Source of the DNA: Promethearchaeota archaeon
GTDB taxonomy: Archaea > Asgardarchaeota > Lokiarchaeia > Sigynarchaeales > SOKP01
Assembly: GCA_019057735.1 (NCBI GenBank)
Contig: JAHLWV010000080.1
Span: forward strand, 1-9,201
Reading direction: 5' to 3'
Length of the DNA: 9,201 nucleotides
In this document: positions 1 to 5,875 of the stretch, piece by piece
Position numbering within the stretch: position 1 is the first letter of the stretch
Layout: each line of letters begins with the position of its first letter
The notes under the pieces: generated by a model
Database searches by the model: none
Seen by the model: the letters and a program-made list of their open reading frames with translations, nothing else
What the model was told of the DNA's origin: nothing
Made by a program: the position numbers and the translations under genes

Positions 1-1245
1 GATTTAATTATTGGAAACCCCCCTTATGGAAACATTCTAGATAAGAATCAGAAAGTACGATTAAAATCTGAAAATATTTTTTATAACGATGTTTATTGTG
101 CTTTTTTATTAAAATCTCTGAATTGGTCAAAAGGTATTATTGGATATCTTGTACCTAAAAGTTTCCTACTTAGGCAAAGCTATGTTAAATTTAGGCAGGA
201 TTTGTTTTCTACAGCTAATTTACTTAAAATATACGATGTTGGTCCAAATTTATTTGCTAAAGCTACAAACGAAGTACAAATCCTATTCTATGAAAACAAA
301 AGTGTTATGAGTAAAGATATAGAAGTATTTCAGTATCCCAATACCGAAATTATTAAATATCCTGACCAAAAGGTTGATGTTTTAAGAGTTTGTTTTAACA
401 AAACTTGCCCTTTAAGTGCTCATACTAAAAAAATTTACGCTTATATACCTGATTTGAATTGTCCATACTGTAATTCTAAAACTATGGCTTTAAATCGTAT
501 TAGAATTAAACCAGATAGAAAAATATTGAACCTTATCAATAAAATTGAAAAATCAGGAGATGTAAATTATCTTAATATCGAGCGAATCCCAGACATGATT
601 CGAGGAGAAGAAGCTAAAGGGTTAAAACAAGTCAGAGCTCTCATTGAGGAAAATACAACCAATAGTTGCTATTTCATAAAGGCAAAAGAAGATTTTAATT
701 ATTACCATTTCACTAAAGACAAGTCGTTTAACATTGAAAAAGCAGATCCAAGAATTTTAAAGGGCACTAATTTCGAATTTTATACCAATCCAAAGTTATT
801 AATTAAGCACAATAGTATTTTTCCTCAATCAGTTTTTAGTAAAGAAAAAACTTGTTTTACCTCTTCAATCTATTCAATAATCAGCGATGATCATGTAGAG
901 TTAAAGTACATCAACGCAATTTTAAATTCTTCTCTGATGCAATATTATTGCCTCTACAATCAAAATCAACAAAACACGACGATAAATCTAAATCAATACA
1001 TGATCCGGCACTTACCCGTTAAGAACGCTTCCCAAGATCAAAAAAAGACTTTAAGCGAAAAGGTTCAATATGTAATTAATGCTCTTCTAAAATCTAATGG
1101 AAAACTAAACGGAAAAATAATTCAAGAATTAAAACAGATGGAAGATATAATTTTTGAGCTATATGAAATTGACGGGAATGAACGAGAAATGATAGTTTCA
1201 GAAATCAAAAATCGAATCGATTTCTTTAAGAAGGTTTATCAATAA
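1..1245 (+). CDS. N6-adenine DNA methyltransferase, C-terminal part (TaqI/Eco57I-like), 5' end outside the window
   Basis: The frame is open from the first base, giving 414 residues with no start inside the window. Residues 1-10 contain GNPPYG, the motif IV (NPPY) active site of N6-adenine methyltransferases, so the AdoMet-binding motif I lies upstream of the window. Residues about 11-110 continue the catalytic fold. A four-cysteine cluster follows (C131, C136, C154, C157). Next is a region resembling the TaqI-like C-terminal specificity domain, with RGEEAKG at 201-207 and the typical end of that domain near 'NQYMIRHLPVK'. The last 70 residues are helical, including 'DIIFELYEIDGNE', the usual tail of type IIG/Eco57I-like enzymes. 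The likely role is adenine methylation in a restriction-modification or BREX-like system. Which system cannot be decided because the N-terminus, where a nuclease domain could sit, is missing. The gene converges on the next gene with 17 bases between them. Confidence 0.85.
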   Translation, partial: DLIIGNPPYGNILDKNQKVRLKSENIFYNDVYCAFLLKSLNWSKGIIGYLVPKSFLLRQSYVKFRQDLFSTANLLKIYDVGPNLFAKATNEVQILFYENKSVMSKDIEVFQYPNTEIIKYPDQKVDVLRVCFNKTCPLSAHTKKIYAYIPDLNCPYCNSKTMALNRIRIKPDRKILNLINKIEKSGDVNYLNIERIPDMIRGEEAKGLKQVRALIEENTTNSCYFIKAKEDFNYYHFTKDKSFNIEKADPRILKGTNFEFYTNPKLLIKHNSIFPQSVFSKEKTCFTSSIYSIISDDHVELKYINAILNSSLMQYYCLYNQNQQNTTINLNQYMIRHLPVKNASQDQKKTLSEKVQYVINALLKSNGKLNGKIIQELKQMEDIIFELYEIDGNEREMIVSEIKNRIDFFKKVYQ

Positions 1246-1262
1246 TTTATTTATCGCTTTGC

Positions 1263-2291
1263 CTATTCTTCTAATTTGAGATTGAAATCGCACACTGAAT
1301 CCCCTAAACCAATGAATTTCTCTCTTTTTATTGCGATATTAGGATTGAACTCCTTAATAACGGGTTCTAAATATGGAATGCACATTTCTTTACATATTGA
1401 TTCAATTCTGTTGTGTCTATCCGGATTTCTCTCCATAGCTTCTATATAAGGGCATTTAACGATATTAATAGTGGCATTTTTATCTCCACTTTGAATAATT
1501 TCATGGATATTCCCCTCACAATTCCATACAAAAGAAATAATTTCAATTAAATCATTTAGCGTGGTTCCCTTGATATCCAAATACTTTATCACTCTGCGAA
1601 ATACTATCCTATATAACCTTTGCCACACTATTATATCAAGCTTTAAAGTTGCGTCCCATCCTAATTCATTCTCTGTTTCTATTACCCACAATCCGTCGAG
1701 TGTTCTAAAATTCTTTTCAAAGTAAAATAACTTATCAGCATTATTAGGTTTTATTATTTCTTTAAAAGATGCATCCTTTTCTGCTTCTTCTATAAATTTA
1801 TTGTCAAAGGTAAATGTAAAATCACAGTAATCATCGCCTAAGCCTATGTATCTGGTCCTTTCTAAATCTATATTCTCATTGAAATCTTTAGTGATTGCTT
1901 TATAGAAAGGAATACACATGTTTTTACATATTAAAGATTGTTTTTCCCTTCGTTCTGGATTACGGTTCATGGCAGATTTGTAAGGACATTGATTTACTAA
2001 AATTTTGACTTTTCCCTCATCATGTTGTATTATGTTATACTTCCAACCTTCTATAGACCATCGGAAGGTAAGAATCTTGATTAAATTAATAAGATCGTTC
2101 TTTTCTAATTTTAAATATTTTTTCAACCTTCGGATAATTACCTTAAGTAATTTTTTCCATACAATTACATCAATCTTTAAAGCAACTTCCCAATTGGTCA
2201 TTTCTTCGGTCTCAATCATCCAAAGCCCGTCTAAAGTAATAAAACTTCTTTCAAAAAAGAAAAGCTTATCGTCTTGGTTTACTTCTCTCAT
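1263..2291 (-). CDS. Tandem-duplicated DUF6125/ATC-hydrolase-like protein
   Basis: This 342-residue protein is two copies of one domain of about 155 residues, at roughly 8-160 and 186-338, joined by a linker of about 25. Both copies begin 'DKLFxFExxFxTLDGLW(M/V)IETE', contain a Trp-rich helix pair, then 'CPYxxAMxRNPxR', 'C(K)xMCIP' and end 'IGLGDxxCDF'. The pattern resembles DUF6125 and the L-2-amino-thiazoline-4-carboxylic acid hydrolase-like family (CPxxA ... C ... G..C.F). Recognition is from memory of the motifs. Each copy has four cysteines with identical spacing (C-x19-C-x3-C-x29-C), suggesting a metal, Fe-S or catalytic role, which is inference. The substrate is unknown. I prefer the ATG at 2289-2291 over an adjacent TTG one codon upstream. 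The stop is TAG. A TATA-like element lies about 30 bases upstream. Confidence 0.72.
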   Translation of the reverse strand: MREVNQDDKLFFFERSFITLDGLWMIETEEMTNWEVALKIDVIVWKKLLKVIIRRLKKYLKLEKNDLINLIKILTFRWSIEGWKYNIIQHDEGKVKILVNQCPYKSAMNRNPERREKQSLICKNMCIPFYKAITKDFNENIDLERTRYIGLGDDYCDFTFTFDNKFIEEAEKDASFKEIIKPNNADKLFYFEKNFRTLDGLWVIETENELGWDATLKLDIIVWQRLYRIVFRRVIKYLDIKGTTLNDLIEIISFVWNCEGNIHEIIQSGDKNATINIVKCPYIEAMERNPDRHNRIESICKEMCIPYLEPVIKEFNPNIAIKREKFIGLGDSVCDFNLKLEE

Positions 2292-2311
2292 CAAAAAATC
2301 ACAAAATATCT

Positions 2312-2329
2312 GTTATATCTTTAAATATT
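2312..2329 (-). promoter_or_regulatory. TATA-like promoter of the tandem DUF6125-like gene
   Basis: Read on the minus strand this is TATTTAAAGATATAAC, a BoxA-like element (TTTAAA/TATA) centred about 30 bases before the ATG at 2291. Archaeal transcription usually starts about 25 bases downstream of the box, so the mRNA would have almost no leader. There is no strong Shine-Dalgarno sequence. Confidence 0.4.
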
Positions 2330-2377
2330 GAAATGTATCAATATTATTAATAATTTCAAGAAAATTATAAATAATTG

Positions 2378-2484
2378 CAAAATCTTTCAAAACTTTTTCT
2401 TTCGTCTAATATTGATGTTCTAACTAATATCATAACGCTCTATCTATAAATTTTAATTAATTATAAGAATTTTGAAAGATTTTG
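2378..2484. repeat. 15-bp perfect inverted repeat with 77-bp spacer in divergent promoter region
   Basis: CAAAATCTTTCAAAA at 2378-2392 is matched by its exact reverse complement TTTTGAAAGATTTTG at 2470-2484. The right arm ends 9 bases before the zupT TATA box. The left arm lies about 50 bases upstream of the promoter of the divergent DUF6125-like gene. A 15-base exact match is unlikely by chance even in AT-rich DNA of this length. It may be a pair of regulator binding sites, or a long-range stem. The binding factor is unknown. Confidence 0.6.
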
Positions 2485-2493
2485 ATATAAAAA

Positions 2494-2502
2494 CTTATAA
2501 AT
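2494..2502 (+). promoter_or_regulatory. TATA box of zupT
   Basis: CTTATAAAT is a good archaeal BoxA. Starting about 25-28 bases downstream, transcription would begin near 2524-2528, giving a leader of about 15 bases before the GTG start. The predicted start site falls inside the palindrome at 2521-2540. Confidence 0.55.
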
Positions 2503-2520
2503 ATTGACTATTAATTCATT

Positions 2521-2540
2521 AATTTAGAGTTACCTAAATT
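2521..2540. promoter_or_regulatory. Palindromic operator candidate upstream of zupT
   Basis: AATTTAGAGTTACCTAAATT has perfect 7-bp arms (AATTTAG/CTAAATT) around six bases. It lies between the TATA box and the GTG start codon and covers the predicted transcription start, where a bound repressor would block initiation. The half-site (CTAAATT, extended ACCTAAATT) resembles metal-dependent DtxR/MntR-type boxes. That resemblance is inference, but it suits a metal transporter gene. Confidence 0.5.
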
Positions 2541-2541
2541 A

Positions 2542-3381
2542 GTGATTACTGCATTGGAAGATTTTCTATTTGCATTCTTATTAAGCTTAATTGCTGGGTT
2601 ATCAACCACAATTGGAAGTGTCATCGCCTTCATGGTGAAAAAACCCAGTCCCAAATTTATTTCCTTTGTTATGGGATTTTCTGCTGGTGTTATGATTTTC
2701 ATTTCCTTTGTAGAATTGCTTCTAAGTAGTATAGCATCAATTGGTTATCTACCGGGAATCCTGTTTTTTTTTGTAGGAATGTCTATTATGTTTTTAATAG
2801 ACGTTGTTGTGTCCCATAAATATGAGTTTGAAAACTCAATCGAAGTGTTGATTAATGAAAATGGGAGTTACAAACCACATCTTCATTATGGTCATAGACA
2901 TCGTCAACATTTCCGTGGAGAAAAGAAGAACTTGAAAATCGATAAAACATCATTATTTATAATATTGGGCGTATTTATTCATAATTTTCCAGAGGGTATG
3001 GCTACTTTTATAGGAACTTTAGCCGAAATAAACCTTGGACTTGTATTAACTCTCGCTATCACGCTACATAATATTCCCGAAGGTATAGCAGTATCTATGC
3101 CAATTTACGCGTATACTGGTAGTAAGAAGAAAGCGTTTAAGTGGTCATTCATCTCTGGGATAAGCGAGCCAATCGGAGCAATAATAACATGGGTGTTTCT
3201 TTTTCCTTTTATTACGCCTACTCTTTTAAGTGCTTTATTAGGTGTTGTAGGGGGAGTTATGGTTTATATTTCATTAGACGAGCTTTTACCTGCTTCTAGA
3301 TCACTTGGTAAAGAACATCATTCAATTTTAGGTATTATGTCTGGAATGATAATAATAGCTCTCAGTTTAGCTTTATTTTAA
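2542..3381 (+). CDS. zupT: ZIP-family metal (zinc) transporter, ZupT type
   Basis: This 279-residue membrane protein imports zinc and probably other divalent metals across the cytoplasmic membrane. About eight hydrophobic segments are visible. The two ZIP signature metal-binding helices carry HNFPEG (H147, N148, E151) and HNIPEG (H176, N177, E180). The TM6 region contains 'SGISEP' (E209), and a 'YISLDELLP' motif follows at 242-250, all typical of ZupT. The loop between segments 3 and 4 is histidine-rich (H113, H115, H118, H120, H123), as in many ZIP proteins where it binds or senses metal. Length is close to the roughly 260 residues usual for ZupT. The GTG start is chosen because no other start codon lies between it and the upstream stop at 2512, and a TATA box and palindrome fit it. 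It stands alone and converges on the next gene. Confidence 0.92.
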   Translation: MITALEDFLFAFLLSLIAGLSTTIGSVIAFMVKKPSPKFISFVMGFSAGVMIFISFVELLLSSIASIGYLPGILFFFVGMSIMFLIDVVVSHKYEFENSIEVLINENGSYKPHLHYGHRHRQHFRGEKKNLKIDKTSLFIILGVFIHNFPEGMATFIGTLAEINLGLVLTLAITLHNIPEGIAVSMPIYAYTGSKKKAFKWSFISGISEPIGAIITWVFLFPFITPTLLSALLGVVGGVMVYISLDELLPASRSLGKEHHSILGIMSGMIIIALSLALF

Positions 3382-3393
3382 TTCAAACCTATT

Positions 3394-3426
3394 AAAAAGA
3401 AAAAAATTGTTAAATGGTAATTTAAC
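3394..3426 (-). terminator. Hairpin plus T-run terminator of the Fe-S protein gene
   Basis: Just past the stop of the minus-strand Fe-S gene is a perfect 7-bp stem (GTTAAAT/ATTTAAC, four-base loop, 3409-3426). On the minus strand it is followed by AATTTTTTTCTTTTT (down to 3394). The order stem then T-run fits termination of the minus-strand gene. The plus strand has no T-run here for zupT. Confidence 0.55.
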
Positions 3427-3435
3427 TAAAGCTAA

Positions 3436-4575
3436 TTATTTTAATCTAGGGGGCGGAACATATACTTTCCGCATACCTTCAAGCAAAGTTATAGCATTTT
3501 CAGGACAAAAATGAGCACAAACCCCACAACCAAGGCAATAGTCCGCATTAACTTCGGCAATATTGCTATCATTTAATTCTATTGCGTCTACGGGACATTT
3601 TTCGACGCAAGTTCCGCATCCGCTACATAAATCCGGATCTATTTGCGATAGAAAATTCGTTGAATTAATTAAAGCGACGATTCCCATTCTCCACCATTCT
3701 AAAGTGCCACAACAATCTTTACAGCAATTACATATGCTTGTTTCTACTTTTGAAATATCAGAATGAGGATGAAAAGCTTTGTGAACTAGTCCATCATCTT
3801 CAGACAACTTCATTATCTTTAAGGCTTCTTCTTTTGATATTGAACGGCCAAATCCTTGTTCCGCTATATATCTAGCAGATTTGCCGAAAGTAAAACAATT
3901 TTCTCTCAGATCAGTGTGTTTACATGGCTTGCCCAATATATCTCTGTGATGGCGACAAAAACAATGTCCCACAGAGATGTCATCGAATTTTTCTATTAAC
4001 TCTTCAACTTTCTGAGTTGGTAGTATAACTTCTTCGGGAACTTCTACTTCCTCGTTTATAGATAGATTTATCTCGTCTCCTTGAATTGTTTTAGCTAAAA
4101 TTGGCATAGTCCTATCTATTGGAAGCATTTTTTCAAAAATAGGTAAGACTTGATCGTAATTACCTTGGATAAAATCCCTAGTTTCTTCGAAGTAATCTAA
4201 AAACATTTTTGCGAGTTTCTTATTAATCTCATTGTGTTCTATCTTTTTCATGTAAAGATATTCAAATGCACCGACCATTAGCAAAGGTAGTAACCTATAA
4301 ACCATTAAACCTTTTGAACTTGGTTGATTAAATATAAATCCTTTCTTTGCTAATTCTTTAACAAATGACAAGATTTGAGTTTCTGGTAATTTGCTACTCT
4401 TCTTTAGCTGTTCCATTGTTTGTGAAGTTTTCCTCTTGAACGCATTGATAAAATCCAATTCGTCCTCAGTTAGTAGCAATTTTAATATCTCTATTAAAGT
4501 TTTGTTTACGGGCGTTGGGAGAACTCCAGCTTTAATAATTGTGTGAGCTGCTTTTCTATATTTTTCGTCAGACAT
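3436..4575 (-). CDS. Winged-helix, cysteine-cluster and 2x[4Fe-4S] ferredoxin-domain protein
   Basis: The 379-residue protein is probably cytoplasmic. Residues about 25-95 look like a winged helix ('MEQLKKSSKLPETQILSFVK', 'LAKKGFIF'). Residues 100-200 are a helical linker. A second region holds C205-x-C207-R, C218, C227, the stretch 'GFGRSISKEEALKIM', and then ICNCCKDCCG (C282, C284, C285, C288, C289), which may bind another metal or Fe-S centre. The C-terminal third is a 2[4Fe-4S] ferredoxin with CxxCxxCxxxCP twice (C317/320/323/327 and C347/350/353/357). I recognise this overall arrangement as a ferredoxin-domain family of strict anaerobes, but its reaction is not known to me. Electron transfer or redox-linked regulation are possible. 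ATG 4573-4575 is preferred over a TTG three codons upstream because a TATA-like box sits 25 bases before it. Confidence 0.72.
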   Translation of the reverse strand: MSDEKYRKAAHTIIKAGVLPTPVNKTLIEILKLLLTEDELDFINAFKRKTSQTMEQLKKSSKLPETQILSFVKELAKKGFIFNQPSSKGLMVYRLLPLLMVGAFEYLYMKKIEHNEINKKLAKMFLDYFEETRDFIQGNYDQVLPIFEKMLPIDRTMPILAKTIQGDEINLSINEEVEVPEEVILPTQKVEELIEKFDDISVGHCFCRHHRDILGKPCKHTDLRENCFTFGKSARYIAEQGFGRSISKEEALKIMKLSEDDGLVHKAFHPHSDISKVETSICNCCKDCCGTLEWWRMGIVALINSTNFLSQIDPDLCSGCGTCVEKCPVDAIELNDSNIAEVNADYCLGCGVCAHFCPENAITLLEGMRKVYVPPPRLK

Positions 4576-4593
4576 TATTATCAATTGTATTTT

Positions 4594-4606
4594 TAAGATA
4601 TAATAA
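4594..4606 (-). promoter_or_regulatory. TATA-like promoter of the Fe-S protein gene
   Basis: On the minus strand this reads TTATTATATCTTA, centred about 25 bases before the ATG at 4575. The expected transcript would be nearly leaderless. Confidence 0.4.
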
Positions 4607-4612
4607 TACTAA

Positions 4613-4638
4613 TAAAACTTCAAAATTAAAAAGTTTTA
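4613..4638. repeat. 8-bp inverted repeat upstream of the Fe-S gene promoter
   Basis: TAAAACTT (4613-4620) and AAGTTTTA (4631-4638) are perfect inverted arms separated by ten bases, immediately upstream of the TATA-like box. The position would suit a regulator site. The arms are almost pure A/T, so chance occurrence is quite possible. Confidence 0.3.
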
Positions 4639-4703
4639 AACAATGAACAAAAAAAACACAACTAAAGCACTTATAAAAACCCCATCTTTAAGTTTTTATT
4701 CAT

Positions 4704-4733
4704 CTCGTTTTCCAATCTCCCAAATAAAACGAG
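4704..4733 (+). repeat. Hairpin at predicted start of an orphan transcript
   Basis: Perfect 8-bp arms CTCGTTTT and AAAACGAG enclose a 14-base loop. Each arm includes three G/C pairs, so the stem is more stable than most in this AT-rich DNA. It starts about 25 bases after the TATA box at 4670-4679, so a transcript would begin with the stem-loop. Confidence 0.35.
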
Positions 4734-4869
4734 CTCAAATCCAAGAGACCATCTTTTAAAATGTTAATAAAATTAAATAATCTTAGAAAGACAATGATAT
4801 CACGTCTAAGGCAGAATCTGATGTAAAAAAGAATTAGGTAGAGTACATAAGAGTTGGCAAGAACGCGCT

Positions 4870-4878
4870 AAAAAAAAA
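4870..4878 (-). terminator. T-run terminator of the amidohydrolase gene
   Basis: On the minus strand nine consecutive T residues follow the amidohydrolase stop by about 25 bases. Archaeal RNA polymerase commonly terminates at such U-tracts. No strong stem precedes it. Confidence 0.45.
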
Positions 4879-4902
4879 GCCGAAAATACTTGGGAAGATC
4901 TG

Positions 4903-5769
4903 TTAATTTATACCAAAGATTCTTTTTGCGTTTTCATAGAACACTTTATCATAAAAAGATTTTGGTAAACCTAGATTAAGTAATCCTTCAATAGATTGAT
5001 TATAATTATACGGAATGTTAGGAAAATCGCTTCCATATAATATTCGATCCTCGTGAGCTAATAAATCTTCTTTAGTTGGAAGTTTTACATTTATTTTCCA
5101 TAATTTTGAGAAGGTCATAGGTAAATACACCATCGCAGTGTCCAAATAAAGATTGTTATACTTATCAAGCAAATTAAAAAACTTATCTGACTCGTAAGTA
5201 CCTAAATGAGCAACGATGATATTCATGTTTGGGTATTTTTGGATAAATTCTTTAAAATGCTTATATCCAACGTATTGGTTACGATATGGGGCAGTTCCAA
5301 CGTGAAAGTTTATCCATTTCCCCCTATCTACAATTAAATTGTAGATATCATGCATACGATCATCGTTGGGATAAAAATTTTGCACAAGCAACTGCAATTT
5401 TAATCCTAAAAACTTATACTCATCGAAAAATTTCTGAACGTATTCAACTCGTTTTTTATCATCTGGCCATACGCATCCGAACGGTAAAGCGCCCTTATTT
5501 TTTCTAGTCAATTCATAAGTCCATTCATTAATGTAATCAGCTATCCCCGATTTATGAGCGTAATTGTAGGTTGTAAAATATTTAATTCTATGATTTTCGA
5601 GAAATTTGACTAACGAATCGGTTGGTAATTTATATTTTATATTCCAACCTTGTGGATTACCCTCCTTGTCAGGAACTTCAAAATATTTCCAGATTGATTT
5701 AAAAATTTGAGGAGGAAAGAAATGACAGTGAGAATCAATATAATCGAAATCTTCCAGTCTATAACTCAT
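4903..5769 (-). CDS. Amidohydrolase (Amidohydro_2-like metal-dependent hydrolase)
   Basis: This 288-residue protein is a TIM-barrel hydrolase of the amidohydrolase 2 type, which includes aminocarboxymuconate semialdehyde decarboxylase-like enzymes. The first strand has IDSHCHF with the metal-binding HxH (H14, H16). K124 in 'LGLKLQ' matches the conserved lysine of the family, H156 lies in 'NFHVGTA', H188 in 'VAHLG', and D248 in 'YGSDFPN' is the final metal/catalytic aspartate. The metal-site residues therefore all appear present and the enzyme is probably active. There is no signal peptide, so it is cytoplasmic. The substrate (decarboxylation or C-N/C-O hydrolysis) cannot be told from sequence. 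Start ATG 5767-5769 is preferred over an adjacent TTG; no Shine-Dalgarno is seen. It is probably monocistronic. Confidence 0.85.
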   Translation of the reverse strand: MSYRLEDFDYIDSHCHFFPPQIFKSIWKYFEVPDKEGNPQGWNIKYKLPTDSLVKFLENHRIKYFTTYNYAHKSGIADYINEWTYELTRKNKGALPFGCVWPDDKKRVEYVQKFFDEYKFLGLKLQLLVQNFYPNDDRMHDIYNLIVDRGKWINFHVGTAPYRNQYVGYKHFKEFIQKYPNMNIIVAHLGTYESDKFFNLLDKYNNLYLDTAMVYLPMTFSKLWKINVKLPTKEDLLAHEDRILYGSDFPNIPYNYNQSIEGLLNLGLPKSFYDKVFYENAKRIFGIN

Positions 5770-5793
5770 CAAAAATATGAATTATTCAACGCA

Positions 5794-5805
5794 TAAAAAT
5801 ATTAA
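5794..5805 (-). promoter_or_regulatory. TATA-like promoter of the amidohydrolase gene
   Basis: Minus-strand TTAATATTTTTA is centred about 30 bases before the ATG at 5769. It is a weak match to archaeal BoxA, but the distance suits a short or absent leader. Confidence 0.3.
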
Positions 5806-5854
5806 TTAGAAAATAAGATCAAATTCTGCTAAATTCGAAGAATAATACAATAAT

Positions 5855-5871
5855 AAAGAAAGGAAAAAAAA
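5855..5871 (-). terminator. T-rich terminator after the ribbon-helix-helix gene
   Basis: Immediately after tandem stops (TAG, TAA) the minus strand reads TTTTTTTTCCTTTCTTT. A U-tract this close to the stop is a typical archaeal terminator. Its presence suggests the interrupted regulator gene was recently, or still is, a transcription unit. Confidence 0.5.
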
Positions 5872-5875
5872 GTTA

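Larger units (their letters stand above)
4585..4902. other. Gene-free stretch between Fe-S gene and amidohydrolase; orphan promoter, hairpin and broken frame
   Basis: No intact gene is visible in these 318 bases beyond the promoter elements of the Fe-S gene. On the plus strand CTTATAAAAA (4670-4679) is a good TATA box. Its expected start, near 4702-4705, coincides with an 8-bp perfect inverted repeat CTCGTTTT/AAAACGAG (4704-4711 and 4726-4733). Downstream, two overlapping plus frames (ending at 4827, then resuming at about 4823) give a lysine- and glutamate-rich, protein-like sequence containing 'ELGRVHKSWQERAKKKAE' and joined across a six-A run. This may be a decayed gene, a small RNA gene, or chance. 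Confidence 0.3.

Noticed and set aside
1..1245. Start of the methyltransferase gene at 202
   Set aside because: That is an internal TTG; the frame is open to base 1 and carries the catalytic NPPY motif upstream of it, so the gene is truncated by the window edge.
2005..2331. Plus-strand reading frame of 108 codons opposite the DUF6125-like gene
   Set aside because: It is the antisense shadow of a gene with clear duplicated domain motifs; its composition (Ser/Phe/Ile-rich) is typical of such shadows.
2343..2354. ATTATTAATAAT palindrome
   Set aside because: Pure A/T palindromes of this length are expected by chance in this sequence.
4643..4759. 38-codon plus-strand reading frame
   Set aside because: No promoter or ribosome site at a useful distance, and it overlaps the TATA box and hairpin of the orphan transcript; the residues look random.
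4787..4840. C/D box guide RNA (ATGATA, CTGATG and similar boxes)
   Set aside because: C-like and D'-like sequences occur, but there is no matching terminal D box and no terminal stem, so the architecture is incomplete.
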